A stretch of 64,000 nucleotides of DNA from contig NZ_JBHTJW010000002.1 of assembly GCF_042676145.1 (NCBI RefSeq), positions 1,302,001-1,366,000 of the forward strand. Reading direction: 5' to 3'. This document shows positions 16,679 to 25,284 of the stretch, in pieces. The translations under genes and the position numbers were made by a program. The notes under the pieces are model-generated. The model searched no databases, had not been told where the DNA came from, and was given only the letters and a program-made list of their open reading frames with translations. Each line of letters starts with the position of its first letter. The stretch's first letter is position 1. This DNA is from Methylophilus glucosoxydans (GTDB lineage: Bacteria; Pseudomonadota; Gammaproteobacteria; Burkholderiales; Methylophilaceae).

Positions 16679-18154
16679 TTATTGATCCTTTGATTGATCG
16701 TCAGCCTGAGTGCCAGCCTGGTGCTTTGCTGACTGCGCCGAAGCGGGTGTCTTCGTCTCCGGGTGAAACTCAGGGGCCAGCGTAAATGCAGTGGCGTGGT
16801 CAAGCTGCGGTGAAATGGCGTCGCCGTGCAGTGCCTCCCCGGTACTAGGGCCTGCTTTGAGCAGCCGGAGCATGAAGCGCGTGCCCATGCCAAACACTAA
16901 CAGGTAAATGATGACAAACAGGCCCAAGGTCAGTGCCACCTCGCTGGCAGGGTGCGGCGTCACCGCCTCTGCAGTACGCAACACGCCATACACTACCCAG
17001 GGCTGGCGGCCGATTTCGGTGGTGAACCAGCCTGCCAGGATGGCAATAATGCCTGCGGGCCCCATGGCCACTGCAAACTTGAGGAACAGCGGCTGTTGAT
17101 ACAGTTGTTGTTTCAAGCGTAGCCACACGGAGGAGAATGCCAGCAAGATCATGAGCAAGCCCAGCGCCACCATCACGCGGAAGGTCCAGAAAATAATGGT
17201 GGCATTGGGCCGATCTTGAGGGGCGAATTGCTTGAGTGCAGGAATCTGCTCGGTCAATGAGTGACGCAAAATCAGGCTGCCAAGCACCGGGATTTCGAGG
17301 ACAAAATGATTCTTTTCCTGTTGCATGTCTGGCCAGGCAAACAGAATCAGCGGCGTCGGTTCATTGCCTTTGTTCTCCCAGTGCGCTTCAATCGCGGCGA
17401 TTTTGGCGGGTTGGTATTTGAGGGTATTCAAGCCATGCATATCGCCAATAAATGCTTGCAAGGGCGCAATCAGCAGAATCAGCCATAACCCCATGGACAA
17501 CATTTTACGGATGCTGGCGTGATCCCGCTGCTTGAGCAAGTGCCAGGCAGCTGTCGCCACCACCAGCAAGGCTGTGGCCAGATAGGCACCGATGACCATG
17601 TGCATGAGCCGGTAAGGGAATGAGGGATTGAATATGATCTGCCACCAGTCCACCGGCACTACTTTACCGGCGATTAACTCAAAGCCCTGTGGCGTTTGCA
17701 TCCAGCTATTCGAAGCCAGAATCCAGGTGGCAGAGATCAAGGTGCCAACCGCGACCATCAAGGTTGACAGAAAGTGCAGGCCTGGCCCGACCTTGTTCCA
17801 GCCAAACAGCATCACGCCGAGAAAACCCGCCTCAAGGAAGAAGGCGGTAAGCACTTCATAAGCCAGTAAAGGACCGGTCACGCCGCCGGCGACATTGGAG
17901 AAGCCAGCCCAGTTAGTGCCAAACTGGTAGGCCATCACCAGGCCAGATACCACGCCCATGCCAAAACATAGCGAGAACACTTTAATCCAGAAGTGGTAGA
18001 GATCCAGATACACGCTTTGTTTGGTCATGAGCCAGCGTGCTTCGAGGACTGCCAGGTAACTGGCCAAACCTATGGTGATGGCCGGGAAGATGATGTGAAA
18101 CGAAATCGTAAAACCAAACTGGATACGCGCCAGCGTCAGTGCCAAATCAGACAT
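16679..18154 (-). CDS. cydA: Cytochrome bd-type quinol oxidase subunit I (CIO-like)
   Basis: This 491-residue protein has the haem ligand His at about residue 20 (FTISFHIIFP). It also has the conserved AYQFGTNWAGFS segment, and TTEIGRQPWVVYG late in the protein, the G-R-Q-P-W signature of subunit I. The Q-loop insertion seen in E. coli CydA is short, as in cyanide-insensitive oxidases (CioA). The C-terminal 60 residues are hydrophilic and variable. It is the first gene of cydA-cydB-DUF2474. High-affinity oxygen respiration at low oxygen is the usual role. Confidence 0.92.
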   Translation of the reverse strand: MSDLALTLARIQFGFTISFHIIFPAITIGLASYLAVLEARWLMTKQSVYLDLYHFWIKVFSLCFGMGVVSGLVMAYQFGTNWAGFSNVAGGVTGPLLAYEVLTAFFLEAGFLGVMLFGWNKVGPGLHFLSTLMVAVGTLISATWILASNSWMQTPQGFELIAGKVVPVDWWQIIFNPSFPYRLMHMVIGAYLATALLVVATAAWHLLKQRDHASIRKMLSMGLWLILLIAPLQAFIGDMHGLNTLKYQPAKIAAIEAHWENKGNEPTPLILFAWPDMQQEKNHFVLEIPVLGSLILRHSLTEQIPALKQFAPQDRPNATIIFWTFRVMVALGLLMILLAFSSVWLRLKQQLYQQPLFLKFAVAMGPAGIIAILAGWFTTEIGRQPWVVYGVLRTAEAVTPHPASEVALTLGLFVIIYLLVFGMGTRFMLRLLKAGPSTGEALHGDAISPQLDHATAFTLAPEFHPETKTPASAQSAKHQAGTQADDQSKDQ

Positions 18155-18356
18155 ATTGATCTTTCTACCACCTTACCTTCCCGCCGCCGGAGAGGGATAT
18201 CGCCTGCTGTTGCGGAAATCAACAATATAGACCGTGTCTACGCCCATTAAGTTTGCCACAGGGCCGTCTGCAAGTAAAAAAATCTATCCTCGGCGTTTGC
18301 CTGACAAAGAGACGCCGTTTGATGACTTGTTGGTAAGAGCGCAGGCCCGCATAAGT

Positions 18357-18386
18357 AAAAAGCCTTGCAACAATGCAAGGCTTTTA
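18357..18386. terminator. Intrinsic terminator of the retention-module gene
   Basis: AGCCTTGCA pairs with TGCAAGGCT around the loop ACAA, with A-run on one side and T-run on the other. It lies just beyond the stop of the minus-strand gene at 18406. Confidence 0.8.
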
Positions 18387-18405
18387 GCAGACATCACTCA
18401 CAAGA

Positions 18406-18951
18406 TTAGTGCTGATCCAGGTCTTTTAATAGTTGCTGCTGCAGCGCGATCTCGCTAGGCAATGCGGTGGCAACCATCAACGCGACACTATCGTTAGGCG
18501 CTAAACTGGATGGACCATGTTCAGCGGCGGCTTGTTCAGGGATCAAGTCAGCGATATGCAAGGCATCCGCTTGTGGCGGATGATCCGCTGGGGCCGCAAA
18601 AGCGGCAAACTCCAGCGGTGATTGTAAGAGGGTAGAAATATCCAGTTCGGTATCGCCCGCCTGTAATGAGGAGAGGACATGTTGCAACAATTGTGCATCA
18701 ATCGCATCATCACTGGCATGCGGCAGATAATCCGCCGTCAATTGCGCGCTCAGTGTCATGGTTTGCAGACCTTGCACCTGCAAGCGTTCACCAGTCGCAG
18801 TCTCCAGCGAAACCTGAGCGCCATCCTGCGCCACAATACGCTCACCCTCACGTAACCAGTCCCCAGCGCTCAGTGGCCGGTGCTGGCCCATTGCGTTGAC
18901 CGCCTCGACCTGACCATCCAGGTGTGAAATTTTTGCCACCATGCTATGCAT
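18406..18951 (-). CDS. Stand-alone LapA-type retention-module protein
   Basis: This 181-residue protein opens MHSMVAKISHLDGQVEAVNA and continues R-P-L-S-A-G-D-W-L-R-E-G-E. This closely resembles the N-terminal retention module of giant type I-secreted adhesins (LapA group), which plugs the outer-membrane exporter until clipped by the LapG protease. Here there are no adhesin repeats or RTX region; the protein ends after an acidic, Ala/Leu-rich C-terminal half. No signal peptide is present. AGGAG sits 8 bp before the ATG, so the gene looks expressed. It could be a remnant or a free-standing regulator of secretion; the sequence does not decide. Confidence 0.6.
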   Translation of the reverse strand: MHSMVAKISHLDGQVEAVNAMGQHRPLSAGDWLREGERIVAQDGAQVSLETATGERLQVQGLQTMTLSAQLTADYLPHASDDAIDAQLLQHVLSSLQAGDTELDISTLLQSPLEFAAFAAPADHPPQADALHIADLIPEQAAAEHGPSSLAPNDSVALMVATALPSEIALQQQLLKDLDQH

Positions 18952-19119
18952 CTTTATTCTCCTGGAAATATTATATCCTCATAACCTTACATGCCTAAGT
19001 CTGTCAAGCTTGGACAAGCTGAATATTACAAAAATTTGCCGAAAATTTGCAGCGTGAGTGGCATTTTGCAGATGGCTGGCCTGTGGCCAAAAAAATATAA
19101 AATATTTCGCAAAAAGTGG

Positions 19120-19148
19120 TTGACCAAGGGGCGTGGTCTCAGTAATAT
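19120..19148 (+). promoter_or_regulatory. Sigma-70 promoter of tRNA-Asn
   Basis: TTGACC (-35) and TAATAT (-10) are separated by exactly 17 bp. The GC-rich stretch AGCGCC follows the -10 box, as in stringently controlled stable-RNA promoters. The tRNA begins 25 bp further on. Confidence 0.8.
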
Positions 19149-19172
19149 AGCGCCTTCAAACGACGTACCGAT

Positions 19173-19248
19173 TCCTCAATAGCTCAGTCGGTAGAGCGCC
19201 GGACTGTTAATCCGTAGGTCCCTGGTTCGAGCCCAGGTTGAGGAGCCA
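19173..19248 (+). tRNA. tRNA-Asn (GTT)
   Basis: This 76-nt tRNA has acceptor arms TCCTCAA/TTGAGGA, a D-arm with AGCTCAGTCGGTAGAGC, an anticodon loop CTGTTAA giving GTT, a T-loop GGTTCGAGCC and an encoded CCA end. A terminator hairpin follows. Confidence 0.97.
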
Positions 19249-19253
19249 AATAG

Positions 19254-19286
19254 AAAAAGGCCTTGCAGAGATGCGAGGCCTTTTTG
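19254..19286 (+). terminator. Intrinsic terminator after tRNA-Asn
   Basis: AAAAAGGCCT pairs with AGGCCTTTTT (written across GCAGAGATGCG-type inner sequence), ending in a T-run. Confidence 0.8.
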
Positions 19287-19511
19287 CTTTTCTGCAGCAT
19301 TGCCTAGCGCTTCGCAATATCGGATCACCTTATCCTGATGCATTCTTTATCTCTCTCTTTGTTTATTTTGCAAACGCCTGATCATTGCTGTTTGCTTCCA
19401 AAGGCTTTCCTGCGCATGTCAAACAAGAATAACCTGTGTGAGGAGGAATCACTTGGAGCGTTGGTCGCTTGCTTGGTATGATGTGGTTTTTATATTTGCA
19501 TAAATGTAATT

Positions 19512-20267
19512 GTGAATGTCTGTGCTGTTGTTTGTGCTTATGTGTGGCTGTTAACCAGCGCCTTTGTTTCGGAGGCTTCTGAAGAAGCGCTGTTTCTTGA
19601 GTCGGATGCTGCACATAGTGACCGTGTGTTGAGAGTGCCTGAGCCTATGGTCTATGATCTGGTGCGACCGTTGGGGGTGAAGCAGGGCGATCTGGAGGTG
19701 AATGCGCTGGTGGATGTGAGTGCGGCGACCGGGGATGTCAGCTGGGCGCCTGAGCTTGAATATGGCCTGGCGGACGACATTGGGGTGGAGTTGGAATTGC
19801 CTATCGAGAATACGCGGCACGAACGCTATAAATTGGCCATTCAGCAGACGCTGCAGGTTTCCTCTGCGCGAGGCATGGCCACCGGTTGGCAGGCTTTTGT
19901 TGATATGCATAAACATAGTAAAGCTGTTTCTGTCGATGCAACCTATATTGTCGCCAAGCGATGGAATGAGCCATGGTCGTCGCTGAGTATGCTGGGACTG
20001 CGTGTACAGGATGTCAATCGGCGTGCCAGGGCTGGCTATTTGCTTAATCACTCGGTGTTTTATGATGCATCGACGCGCGTGACCTTGGGCATGGAAATAA
20101 ATCAGGAAATCAGCCGGGGCGGTACTTGGCGTTATCGATTGACGCCACAAGTACATTACGATGCGAGTGAGCGTTATACCTTGCAGATGGGCATGGCAGT
20201 CTCGACCTTGAACCCTGCGCAAAGCGCAGAAAAACTATGGAGCTTTAGGCTGATACGCTTGTTTTGA
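19512..20267 (+). CDS. Exported beta-barrel-like protein of unknown function
   Basis: This 251-residue protein starts at a GTG and has an N-terminal hydrophobic signal (VVCAYVWLLTSAFVSEA). The remainder alternates polar and hydrophobic residues in short strands (for example DLEVNALVDVSAATGDVSWA, YRLTPQVHYDASERYTLQMG) and ends in a terminal phenylalanine (RLIRLF). That pattern is typical of outer-membrane barrels. No specific family is recognised. A stop codon in frame just upstream excludes a longer start, and no strong ribosome-binding site is visible, so the start is uncertain. It stands alone between tRNA-Asn and a terminator. Confidence 0.6.
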   Translation: MNVCAVVCAYVWLLTSAFVSEASEEALFLESDAAHSDRVLRVPEPMVYDLVRPLGVKQGDLEVNALVDVSAATGDVSWAPELEYGLADDIGVELELPIENTRHERYKLAIQQTLQVSSARGMATGWQAFVDMHKHSKAVSVDATYIVAKRWNEPWSSLSMLGLRVQDVNRRARAGYLLNHSVFYDASTRVTLGMEINQEISRGGTWRYRLTPQVHYDASERYTLQMGMAVSTLNPAQSAEKLWSFRLIRLF

Positions 20268-20308
20268 GCTTTAAACTGGTTTTGTGACAGGTGTTGCGAT
20301 GCAAAAGC

Positions 20309-20332
20309 AAAAAGCGCCCGCAGGCGCTTTTT
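20309..20332. terminator. Bidirectional terminator between convergent genes
   Basis: AAAAAGCGCC/GGCGCTTTTT with loop CGCA-type centre. It can serve the barrel-like gene on plus and the aminotransferase gene on minus. Confidence 0.8.
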
Positions 20333-20357
20333 GGTGAGTCTATTTGGGGCTATCTTG

Positions 20358-21572
20358 TTAAACCTTAAGTGCGTGCTCGATGCGGTCTAACGCTTCGCGT
20401 AAGTTTTCCATGCTGGTGGCAAACGAGATGCGGAAGTAGCCTTCTGCGCCAAACGCAGAGCCTGGGACCACGGCGACATTGTGCTCTTCAAGCAGGTATT
20501 CTGCCAGCGCCATATCGGTGGTTTCCTTGATTTTGCCAGCCTGGTGCAGGTTGGCAATGGCCTGGCGTGCATCCGGGAAGGCATAGAATGCGCCGCCTGC
20601 CATCAGGCAGCTCAAGCCTGGCATGGCGTTAAAACGATCCACCACATATTTGTGGCGCTCGCGGAAGGCGGCAACCATGGGCTTGATGCAGTCTTGCGAA
20701 CCGCTGAGGGCTGCCTCGGCCGCATATTGCGAAATTGAGGTCGGGTTGCTGGTGGATTGGCTTTGCAGGATTTCCATCGCCTTGATGATGTAGGCCGGGC
20801 CTGCGGCATAACCGATACGCCAGCCGGTCATGGAGTAAGCTTTTGACACCCCATTGAGCACAATGCAGCGGTCTTTGAGGCCTGGTGCGGCATTGAGGAT
20901 GTTGTGGAATTTTTCGCCGGTCAGGTTGACGTGTTCATACATGTCATCAGTTGCGACCAGCACATGGGGATGTTTGAGCAGCACCTCGCCCAGCGCCTTG
21001 AGCTCGTCCAGGCTATAGACTGCGCCGGTTGGGTTGGAAGGTGAGTTAAACATCACCAGTTTGGTTTTGCTGTTGATTGCTGCTTCGAGTTGCGCGGGCA
21101 GTAGTTTAAAGCCTTGCTCAATCCCGCATTCGATAATCACCGGTTTTGCCTCTGCGACCATGGCAATGTCGGCATAGCTCACCCAGTAGGGGGCAGGCAC
21201 GATGACTTCGTCGCCTGGGTTTAACACCGCCAGACACAGGTTGAAAATGGTTTGTTTGCCGCCGACGCCAACAATCACTTCATTGGCTGCGTAATCAAAG
21301 CCATTTTCGTTTTTGAATTTGTTGACGATGGCTTTTTTGAGGGCGGGAATCCCGCTCACAGGGGTATATTTGGTGTACCCGGCGTCAATCGCTGCCTTAG
21401 CTGCATCTTTAATATGTTGTGGCGTGTCAAAATCAGGTTCGCCTGCCGCCAGGCCTATGATAGGGCGGCCCTCAGACTTGTATTTGGCCGCTTTGGCTGT
21501 AATGGCCAGGGTGGGCGATTCTTTAATGGATAACACGCGTGCGGACAGCACGTTGGCAGCAGCTTGGTTCAA
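20358..21572 (-). CDS. Class I aminotransferase, aspartate-type (subgroup Ib)
   Basis: This PLP enzyme of about 404 residues has the Ib signature RPIIGLAAGEPDFDTP near the N-terminus, NSPSNPTGA for cofactor binding, and the PLP-lysine segment SKAYSMTGWRIGY. Such enzymes transfer the amino group of aspartate to 2-oxoglutarate, and some also use prephenate. A TTG start at 21572 is proposed because AAGGAAG lies 5 bp before it; a GTG at 21578 is possible, and a longer open frame runs to 21629 without support. It is transcribed alone toward a shared terminator. Confidence 0.85.
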   Translation of the reverse strand: MNQAAANVLSARVLSIKESPTLAITAKAAKYKSEGRPIIGLAAGEPDFDTPQHIKDAAKAAIDAGYTKYTPVSGIPALKKAIVNKFKNENGFDYAANEVIVGVGGKQTIFNLCLAVLNPGDEVIVPAPYWVSYADIAMVAEAKPVIIECGIEQGFKLLPAQLEAAINSKTKLVMFNSPSNPTGAVYSLDELKALGEVLLKHPHVLVATDDMYEHVNLTGEKFHNILNAAPGLKDRCIVLNGVSKAYSMTGWRIGYAAGPAYIIKAMEILQSQSTSNPTSISQYAAEAALSGSQDCIKPMVAAFRERHKYVVDRFNAMPGLSCLMAGGAFYAFPDARQAIANLHQAGKIKETTDMALAEYLLEEHNVAVVPGSAFGAEGYFRISFATSMENLREALDRIEHALKV

Positions 21573-21761
21573 GATCACTTCCTTGTTGGGTCGTATGCTT
21601 AATAAGCAGGCTGCGTATGCAGCCTGCAAAAAAATGAAAAACGCAATATTTTACGCAAAAACAAGCGGATAGGGAAGTGAAAGGCGCGCGCGAGGCGCGC
21701 CAGTTGTTTTAAGCTGGTCGCCCCGGGCGGGGCGGTGAGGCGAAAATGATGACAGGAAGAT

Positions 21762-22772
21762 TTAACATTGTTTGCCGCAGCCGAGATAAGCCTGGTAGAC
21801 AGGCACCAGGGTGGGATCTATTTGTTGTAACTGGCCCTCAATCTCATGCACGGTGTGTTGGTCGCCCAGTTTCTGGGCCATTTCACCACGTCTAAACCAG
21901 GCCTCAACAAACTGTTTGTCCAGTTTGACGGCTTGGCTAAAGGCGGAGGCGGCGACATCAAAGTGCTTGAGTGACATTTCTGCCAGCCCCAGACTAAACC
22001 AGGCATCTGGACTACTTGTTTCTTGCTGGGTCCAAAGCTGGCTGACTTGCGCCAGTGCGGGCCAATCTTGACGGGATTCGGGCACGGCAGCACGCATATA
22101 GTAGGGTTTTTTGTCTTCGTCTTCCTCCCACAATGCTTTGCCTGACACTGGAAAGATGTTACTGGCTGGCATTTTCTCCAGGGTCTCCAGCCACTCGACG
22201 GGCAATGCAAAGTGAATGCTGCCACCATTGCCTGCCGTTTTAAAGGTATTGATGCCCACCAGTTTGCCATCCATGTCAAACAAGCCGCTGCCGCTGGCTC
22301 CCATGAGGAACTTGGCGCTGCTGCGGATCATATTGCCGGCAGGCGTGGGATACAAGCCCTGAATTTCACCAATAGAGGTGATCGGTGCAGGCACACCATT
22401 TGAGTGTCCAATCGCGGTGATTTCCTGGCCGCGACTCAAGGCCAGGCTGTTGCCGCGCGGGACTGGCTTGAAGGGCATATGGCTAGTGGTCACCAGACAC
22501 AAATCATGCCAGGCATCTGCGCGTACGCTGGTGATTGGGTAGCTGTCTTCGCCACGCGAGACCCAGGGCTGTTTGGTTGCGCGCAAGACATGGCAATTTG
22601 TGACCACTGAATTGTCGCTGACGACCACGCCGGAACCATAGGCCATGCCACCTTCCTGGTTGTAGCCGCGGATCATGACCACGCCAAAGTAAGCTTCCAT
22701 CAGGGCTTGCTGATTGTAGGCTTGCGCCGCTGGTGTACCGAGTGCCAGAATGGCTATTAAAAGGAATTTCAC
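21762..22772 (-). CDS. Trypsin-like periplasmic protease with TPR-like C-terminus
   Basis: This 336-residue protein has a signal peptide (1-18) and a chymotrypsin-fold domain with a full triad: H61 (VTNCHV), D90 (WHDLCLV) and S160 (GASGSGL). The C-terminal 100 residues form one to two TPR-like helices (AWFSLGLAEMSLKHFDVAASAF, then FVEAWFRRGEMAQKLGD). No PDZ domain is present, so it is not a DegP/DegS type. Two cysteines near the end (CGKQC) could form a disulfide. It is probably a periplasmic protease; the target is unknown. It is divergent from uvrB. Confidence 0.75.
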   Translation of the reverse strand: MKFLLIAILALGTPAAQAYNQQALMEAYFGVVMIRGYNQEGGMAYGSGVVVSDNSVVTNCHVLRATKQPWVSRGEDSYPITSVRADAWHDLCLVTTSHMPFKPVPRGNSLALSRGQEITAIGHSNGVPAPITSIGEIQGLYPTPAGNMIRSSAKFLMGASGSGLFDMDGKLVGINTFKTAGNGGSIHFALPVEWLETLEKMPASNIFPVSGKALWEEDEDKKPYYMRAAVPESRQDWPALAQVSQLWTQQETSSPDAWFSLGLAEMSLKHFDVAASAFSQAVKLDKQFVEAWFRRGEMAQKLGDQHTVHEIEGQLQQIDPTLVPVYQAYLGCGKQC

Positions 22773-22934
22773 GCGACCCCCAAAAAAATATGATTCATTG
22801 TGGTTTAACTGACTGGTGCTTGCGATAAAAGTTCAGGCGCAAAGTAGTTGAGAAAATTGTAAATCATATGCCTGCCTGCGCAAAAGCAGTTAAAATAGAA
22901 TCTATATTATTTATCCCATGCACAGACTGTTGTT

Positions 22935-24968
22935 GTGATCGTCACTTTCCCCGGTAGTAAATATGAGTTACACCAGCCCTTTCCGCCGGCTGGGGATCAA
23001 CCACAGGCAATTGAAAAATTGACGCAGGGGATTCATGACGGCCTCAAGTTTCAAACCTTGCTGGGGGTGACAGGCTCTGGCAAGACCTACACCATGGCGA
23101 ACGTGATTGCGCGCACCGGCAAACCGGCGATTGTCATGGCACCGAATAAAACCTTGGCGGCACAGCTTTATAGCGAGTTCCGCGAGTTTTTTCCCAATAA
23201 TGCCGTCGAGTATTTCGTCAGCTATTACGATTATTACCAACCTGAAGCCTACGTGCCTTCGCGCGACTTGTTTATCGAAAAAGACTCCAGCATCAACGAA
23301 CACATTGAGCAGATGCGTTTGTCCGCGACCAAAGCCTTGCTCGAGCGCGAAGATGCCGTGATTGTGGCTACTGTTTCGGCCATTTACGGTATTGGCGATC
23401 CGGGTGAGTACCATGGCATGGTGTTGCATATTCATCAGGGCAAAAAGATTGCACAAAAAGACATTGTTGCGCACCTGATTGCCATGCAGTATGACCGCAA
23501 CGACTTTGACTTTAGCCGGGGCTGCTTCCGTGTCCGGGGCGACATTATTGACGTGTTCCCTTCAGAGAACAGTGAAACGGCGGTCAGAATCAATCTGTTT
23601 GATGACGAGATTGATACCATTCAGTTGTTTGATCCGCTGACGGGCCAGATTTTTAACAAGATACACAATTTCCGTATTTTCCCGTCCAGCCATTATGTGA
23701 CCGCGCGTGAAGCGACGGTAAGGGCCATGGAAACCATCAAGGAAGAACTGCGTCAGCGCGTCAGTTTTTTTCTGAGTGAAAACAAGCTGGTAGAAGCGCA
23801 GCGCATCGAACAGCGCACGCGTTTTGACCTCGAAATGCTTAACGAAATCGGCTTTTGCAAAGGCATTGAAAATTACAGCCGTCATTTGACGGGCCGCAAC
23901 CCCGGCGACCCGCCGCCGACGCTGATTGATTACCTGCCCGCTGAAGCGCTGATGATCATAGACGAGAGCCATGTGACCGTGCCGCAAATTGGGGGCATGT
24001 ATCTGGGTGATCGCTCACGCAAGGCTAACCTGGTGGATTATGGCTGGCGCCTGCCCTCGGCCATGGATAATCGTCCGCTCAAGTTTGAAGAGTTTGAGCG
24101 TATTATGCGGCAATGCGTATTTGTCTCGGCCACGCCTGCCAATTACGAAAAAGAGCATCAGCAGCAAGTGGTGGAAATGATTGCTCGGCCAACCGGACTG
24201 GTAGACCCTGAAATTACCGTCAAACCTGCCGATACTCAGGTAGATGATCTGCTCGGCGAGATCAAACGCTGTGTCGCCGTGGGCGAACGCGTGCTAGCAA
24301 CAACCCTGACCAAGCGCATGGCTGAAGACCTGACGGATTACCTGAGCGAACATGGCGTCAAGGTCCGCTATTTGCATAGCGATATTGATACGGTGGAACG
24401 CGTGGAGATCATCCGTGACTTGCGCCTGGGTGAGTTTGATGTGCTGGTCGGCATTAACCTGCTACGTGAAGGCCTGGACATCCCCGAGGTGTCGCTGGTG
24501 GCCGTGCTGGATGCCGATAAAGAGGGCTTTTTGCGCTCTGAGCGGTCATTGATTCAAACGGCGGGCCGTGCGGCGCGTAATTTGAATGGGCGCGTCATTT
24601 TTTATGCCAATAGCATCACACGCAGCATGAAGCTGGCGATGGATGAAGGGGACCGCCGCCGCAAGATTCAATTGGCGTTTAACGCCGAGCATGGCATTAC
24701 GCCCAAAGGCGTCACCAAGCGCATTAAAGACATCATTGATGGCGTCTATGACAAGGATGAGGCCCAGCGTGAACGCAAGGCTGCGCAGGAACAGGCCAGC
24801 TATGAAAGCATGAGCGAAAAAATGCTGACTAAGGAAATCAAGCGCATTGAAAAAGCCATGCACGACGCGGCCAAAAACCTTGAGTTCGAAAAGGCGGCCC
24901 AATTCAGGGATCAACTCAAAAAACTCAAGTTACAGGCCTTTGGTGCCGAAGTAGAAGATTTGAAATGA
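22935..24968 (+). CDS. uvrB: Excinuclease ABC subunit B
   Basis: This 677-residue protein has Walker A (GVTGSGKTYT), the beta-hairpin region (EYFVSYYDYYQPEAYVP), helicase motifs including DESHVT and QTAGRAARN, and the C-terminal UVR motif for UvrC contact (KRIEKAMHDAAKNLEFEKAA). It loads onto damaged DNA with UvrA and recruits UvrC in nucleotide excision repair. Translation starts at GTG 22935, giving the N-terminus of the family (FPPAGDQPQAIEKL follows). No LexA box of the CTGT-N8-ACAG form was found upstream. It overlaps the next gene by 4 bp. Confidence 0.97.
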   Translation: MIVTFPGSKYELHQPFPPAGDQPQAIEKLTQGIHDGLKFQTLLGVTGSGKTYTMANVIARTGKPAIVMAPNKTLAAQLYSEFREFFPNNAVEYFVSYYDYYQPEAYVPSRDLFIEKDSSINEHIEQMRLSATKALLEREDAVIVATVSAIYGIGDPGEYHGMVLHIHQGKKIAQKDIVAHLIAMQYDRNDFDFSRGCFRVRGDIIDVFPSENSETAVRINLFDDEIDTIQLFDPLTGQIFNKIHNFRIFPSSHYVTAREATVRAMETIKEELRQRVSFFLSENKLVEAQRIEQRTRFDLEMLNEIGFCKGIENYSRHLTGRNPGDPPPTLIDYLPAEALMIIDESHVTVPQIGGMYLGDRSRKANLVDYGWRLPSAMDNRPLKFEEFERIMRQCVFVSATPANYEKEHQQQVVEMIARPTGLVDPEITVKPADTQVDDLLGEIKRCVAVGERVLATTLTKRMAEDLTDYLSEHGVKVRYLHSDIDTVERVEIIRDLRLGEFDVLVGINLLREGLDIPEVSLVAVLDADKEGFLRSERSLIQTAGRAARNLNGRVIFYANSITRSMKLAMDEGDRRRKIQLAFNAEHGITPKGVTKRIKDIIDGVYDKDEAQRERKAAQEQASYESMSEKMLTKEIKRIEKAMHDAAKNLEFEKAAQFRDQLKKLKLQAFGAEVEDLK

Positions 24969-25231
24969 GCATAGTAAACACCTGTATTGGATCAATCGCT
25001 GCCGTGTGCACCACGTTAGCCTTTATCCCACAAGTTTTGCAATCATGGCGTACCAGGGATTTAAGCGGCATCTCGTTGCCGATGTACACCATTTTCACTT
25101 CTGGCGTGGTGTTATGGCTGATTTATGGTCTCTTGATCGGAGATTGGCCGGTGATTATCGCCAATGCGGTGACGGCATTGCTGGCAGGGACTGTTCTTTG
25201 CTTAAAGTTGAAATCTATATTAAAAATTTGA
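24965..25231 (+). CDS. SemiSWEET-family sugar transporter
   Basis: This 88-residue protein has three membrane helices and the PQ-loop motif (AFIPQVLQSWRTRDLSGIS), with VVLWLIYG and a final helix, matching bacterial SemiSWEETs. They work as dimers and move sugars across the inner membrane. The ATG overlaps the uvrB stop (ATGA), so it is translationally coupled to uvrB although the two have no obvious shared role. Substrate unknown. Confidence 0.88.
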   Translation: MSIVNTCIGSIAAVCTTLAFIPQVLQSWRTRDLSGISLPMYTIFTSGVVLWLIYGLLIGDWPVIIANAVTALLAGTVLCLKLKSILKI

Positions 25232-25258
25232 GTCACACCTTTATTCTTTTGTTATAAC
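25228..25258 (+). promoter_or_regulatory. Possible promoter of galU-hpt
   Basis: TTGAGT and TATAAC lie 19 bp apart, 27 bp before the galU start. The spacing is longer than ideal. Confidence 0.35.
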
Positions 25259-25284
25259 TATTTTTATTTATTTAGGATACGACC

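Noticed and set aside
18155..18300. FNR/ANR-type site upstream of cydA
   Set aside because: TTGAT-TTCC-GCAAC was seen, but its second half does not match ATCAA.
22800..22934. LexA box upstream of uvrB
   Set aside because: No CTGT-N8-ACAG sequence was found.
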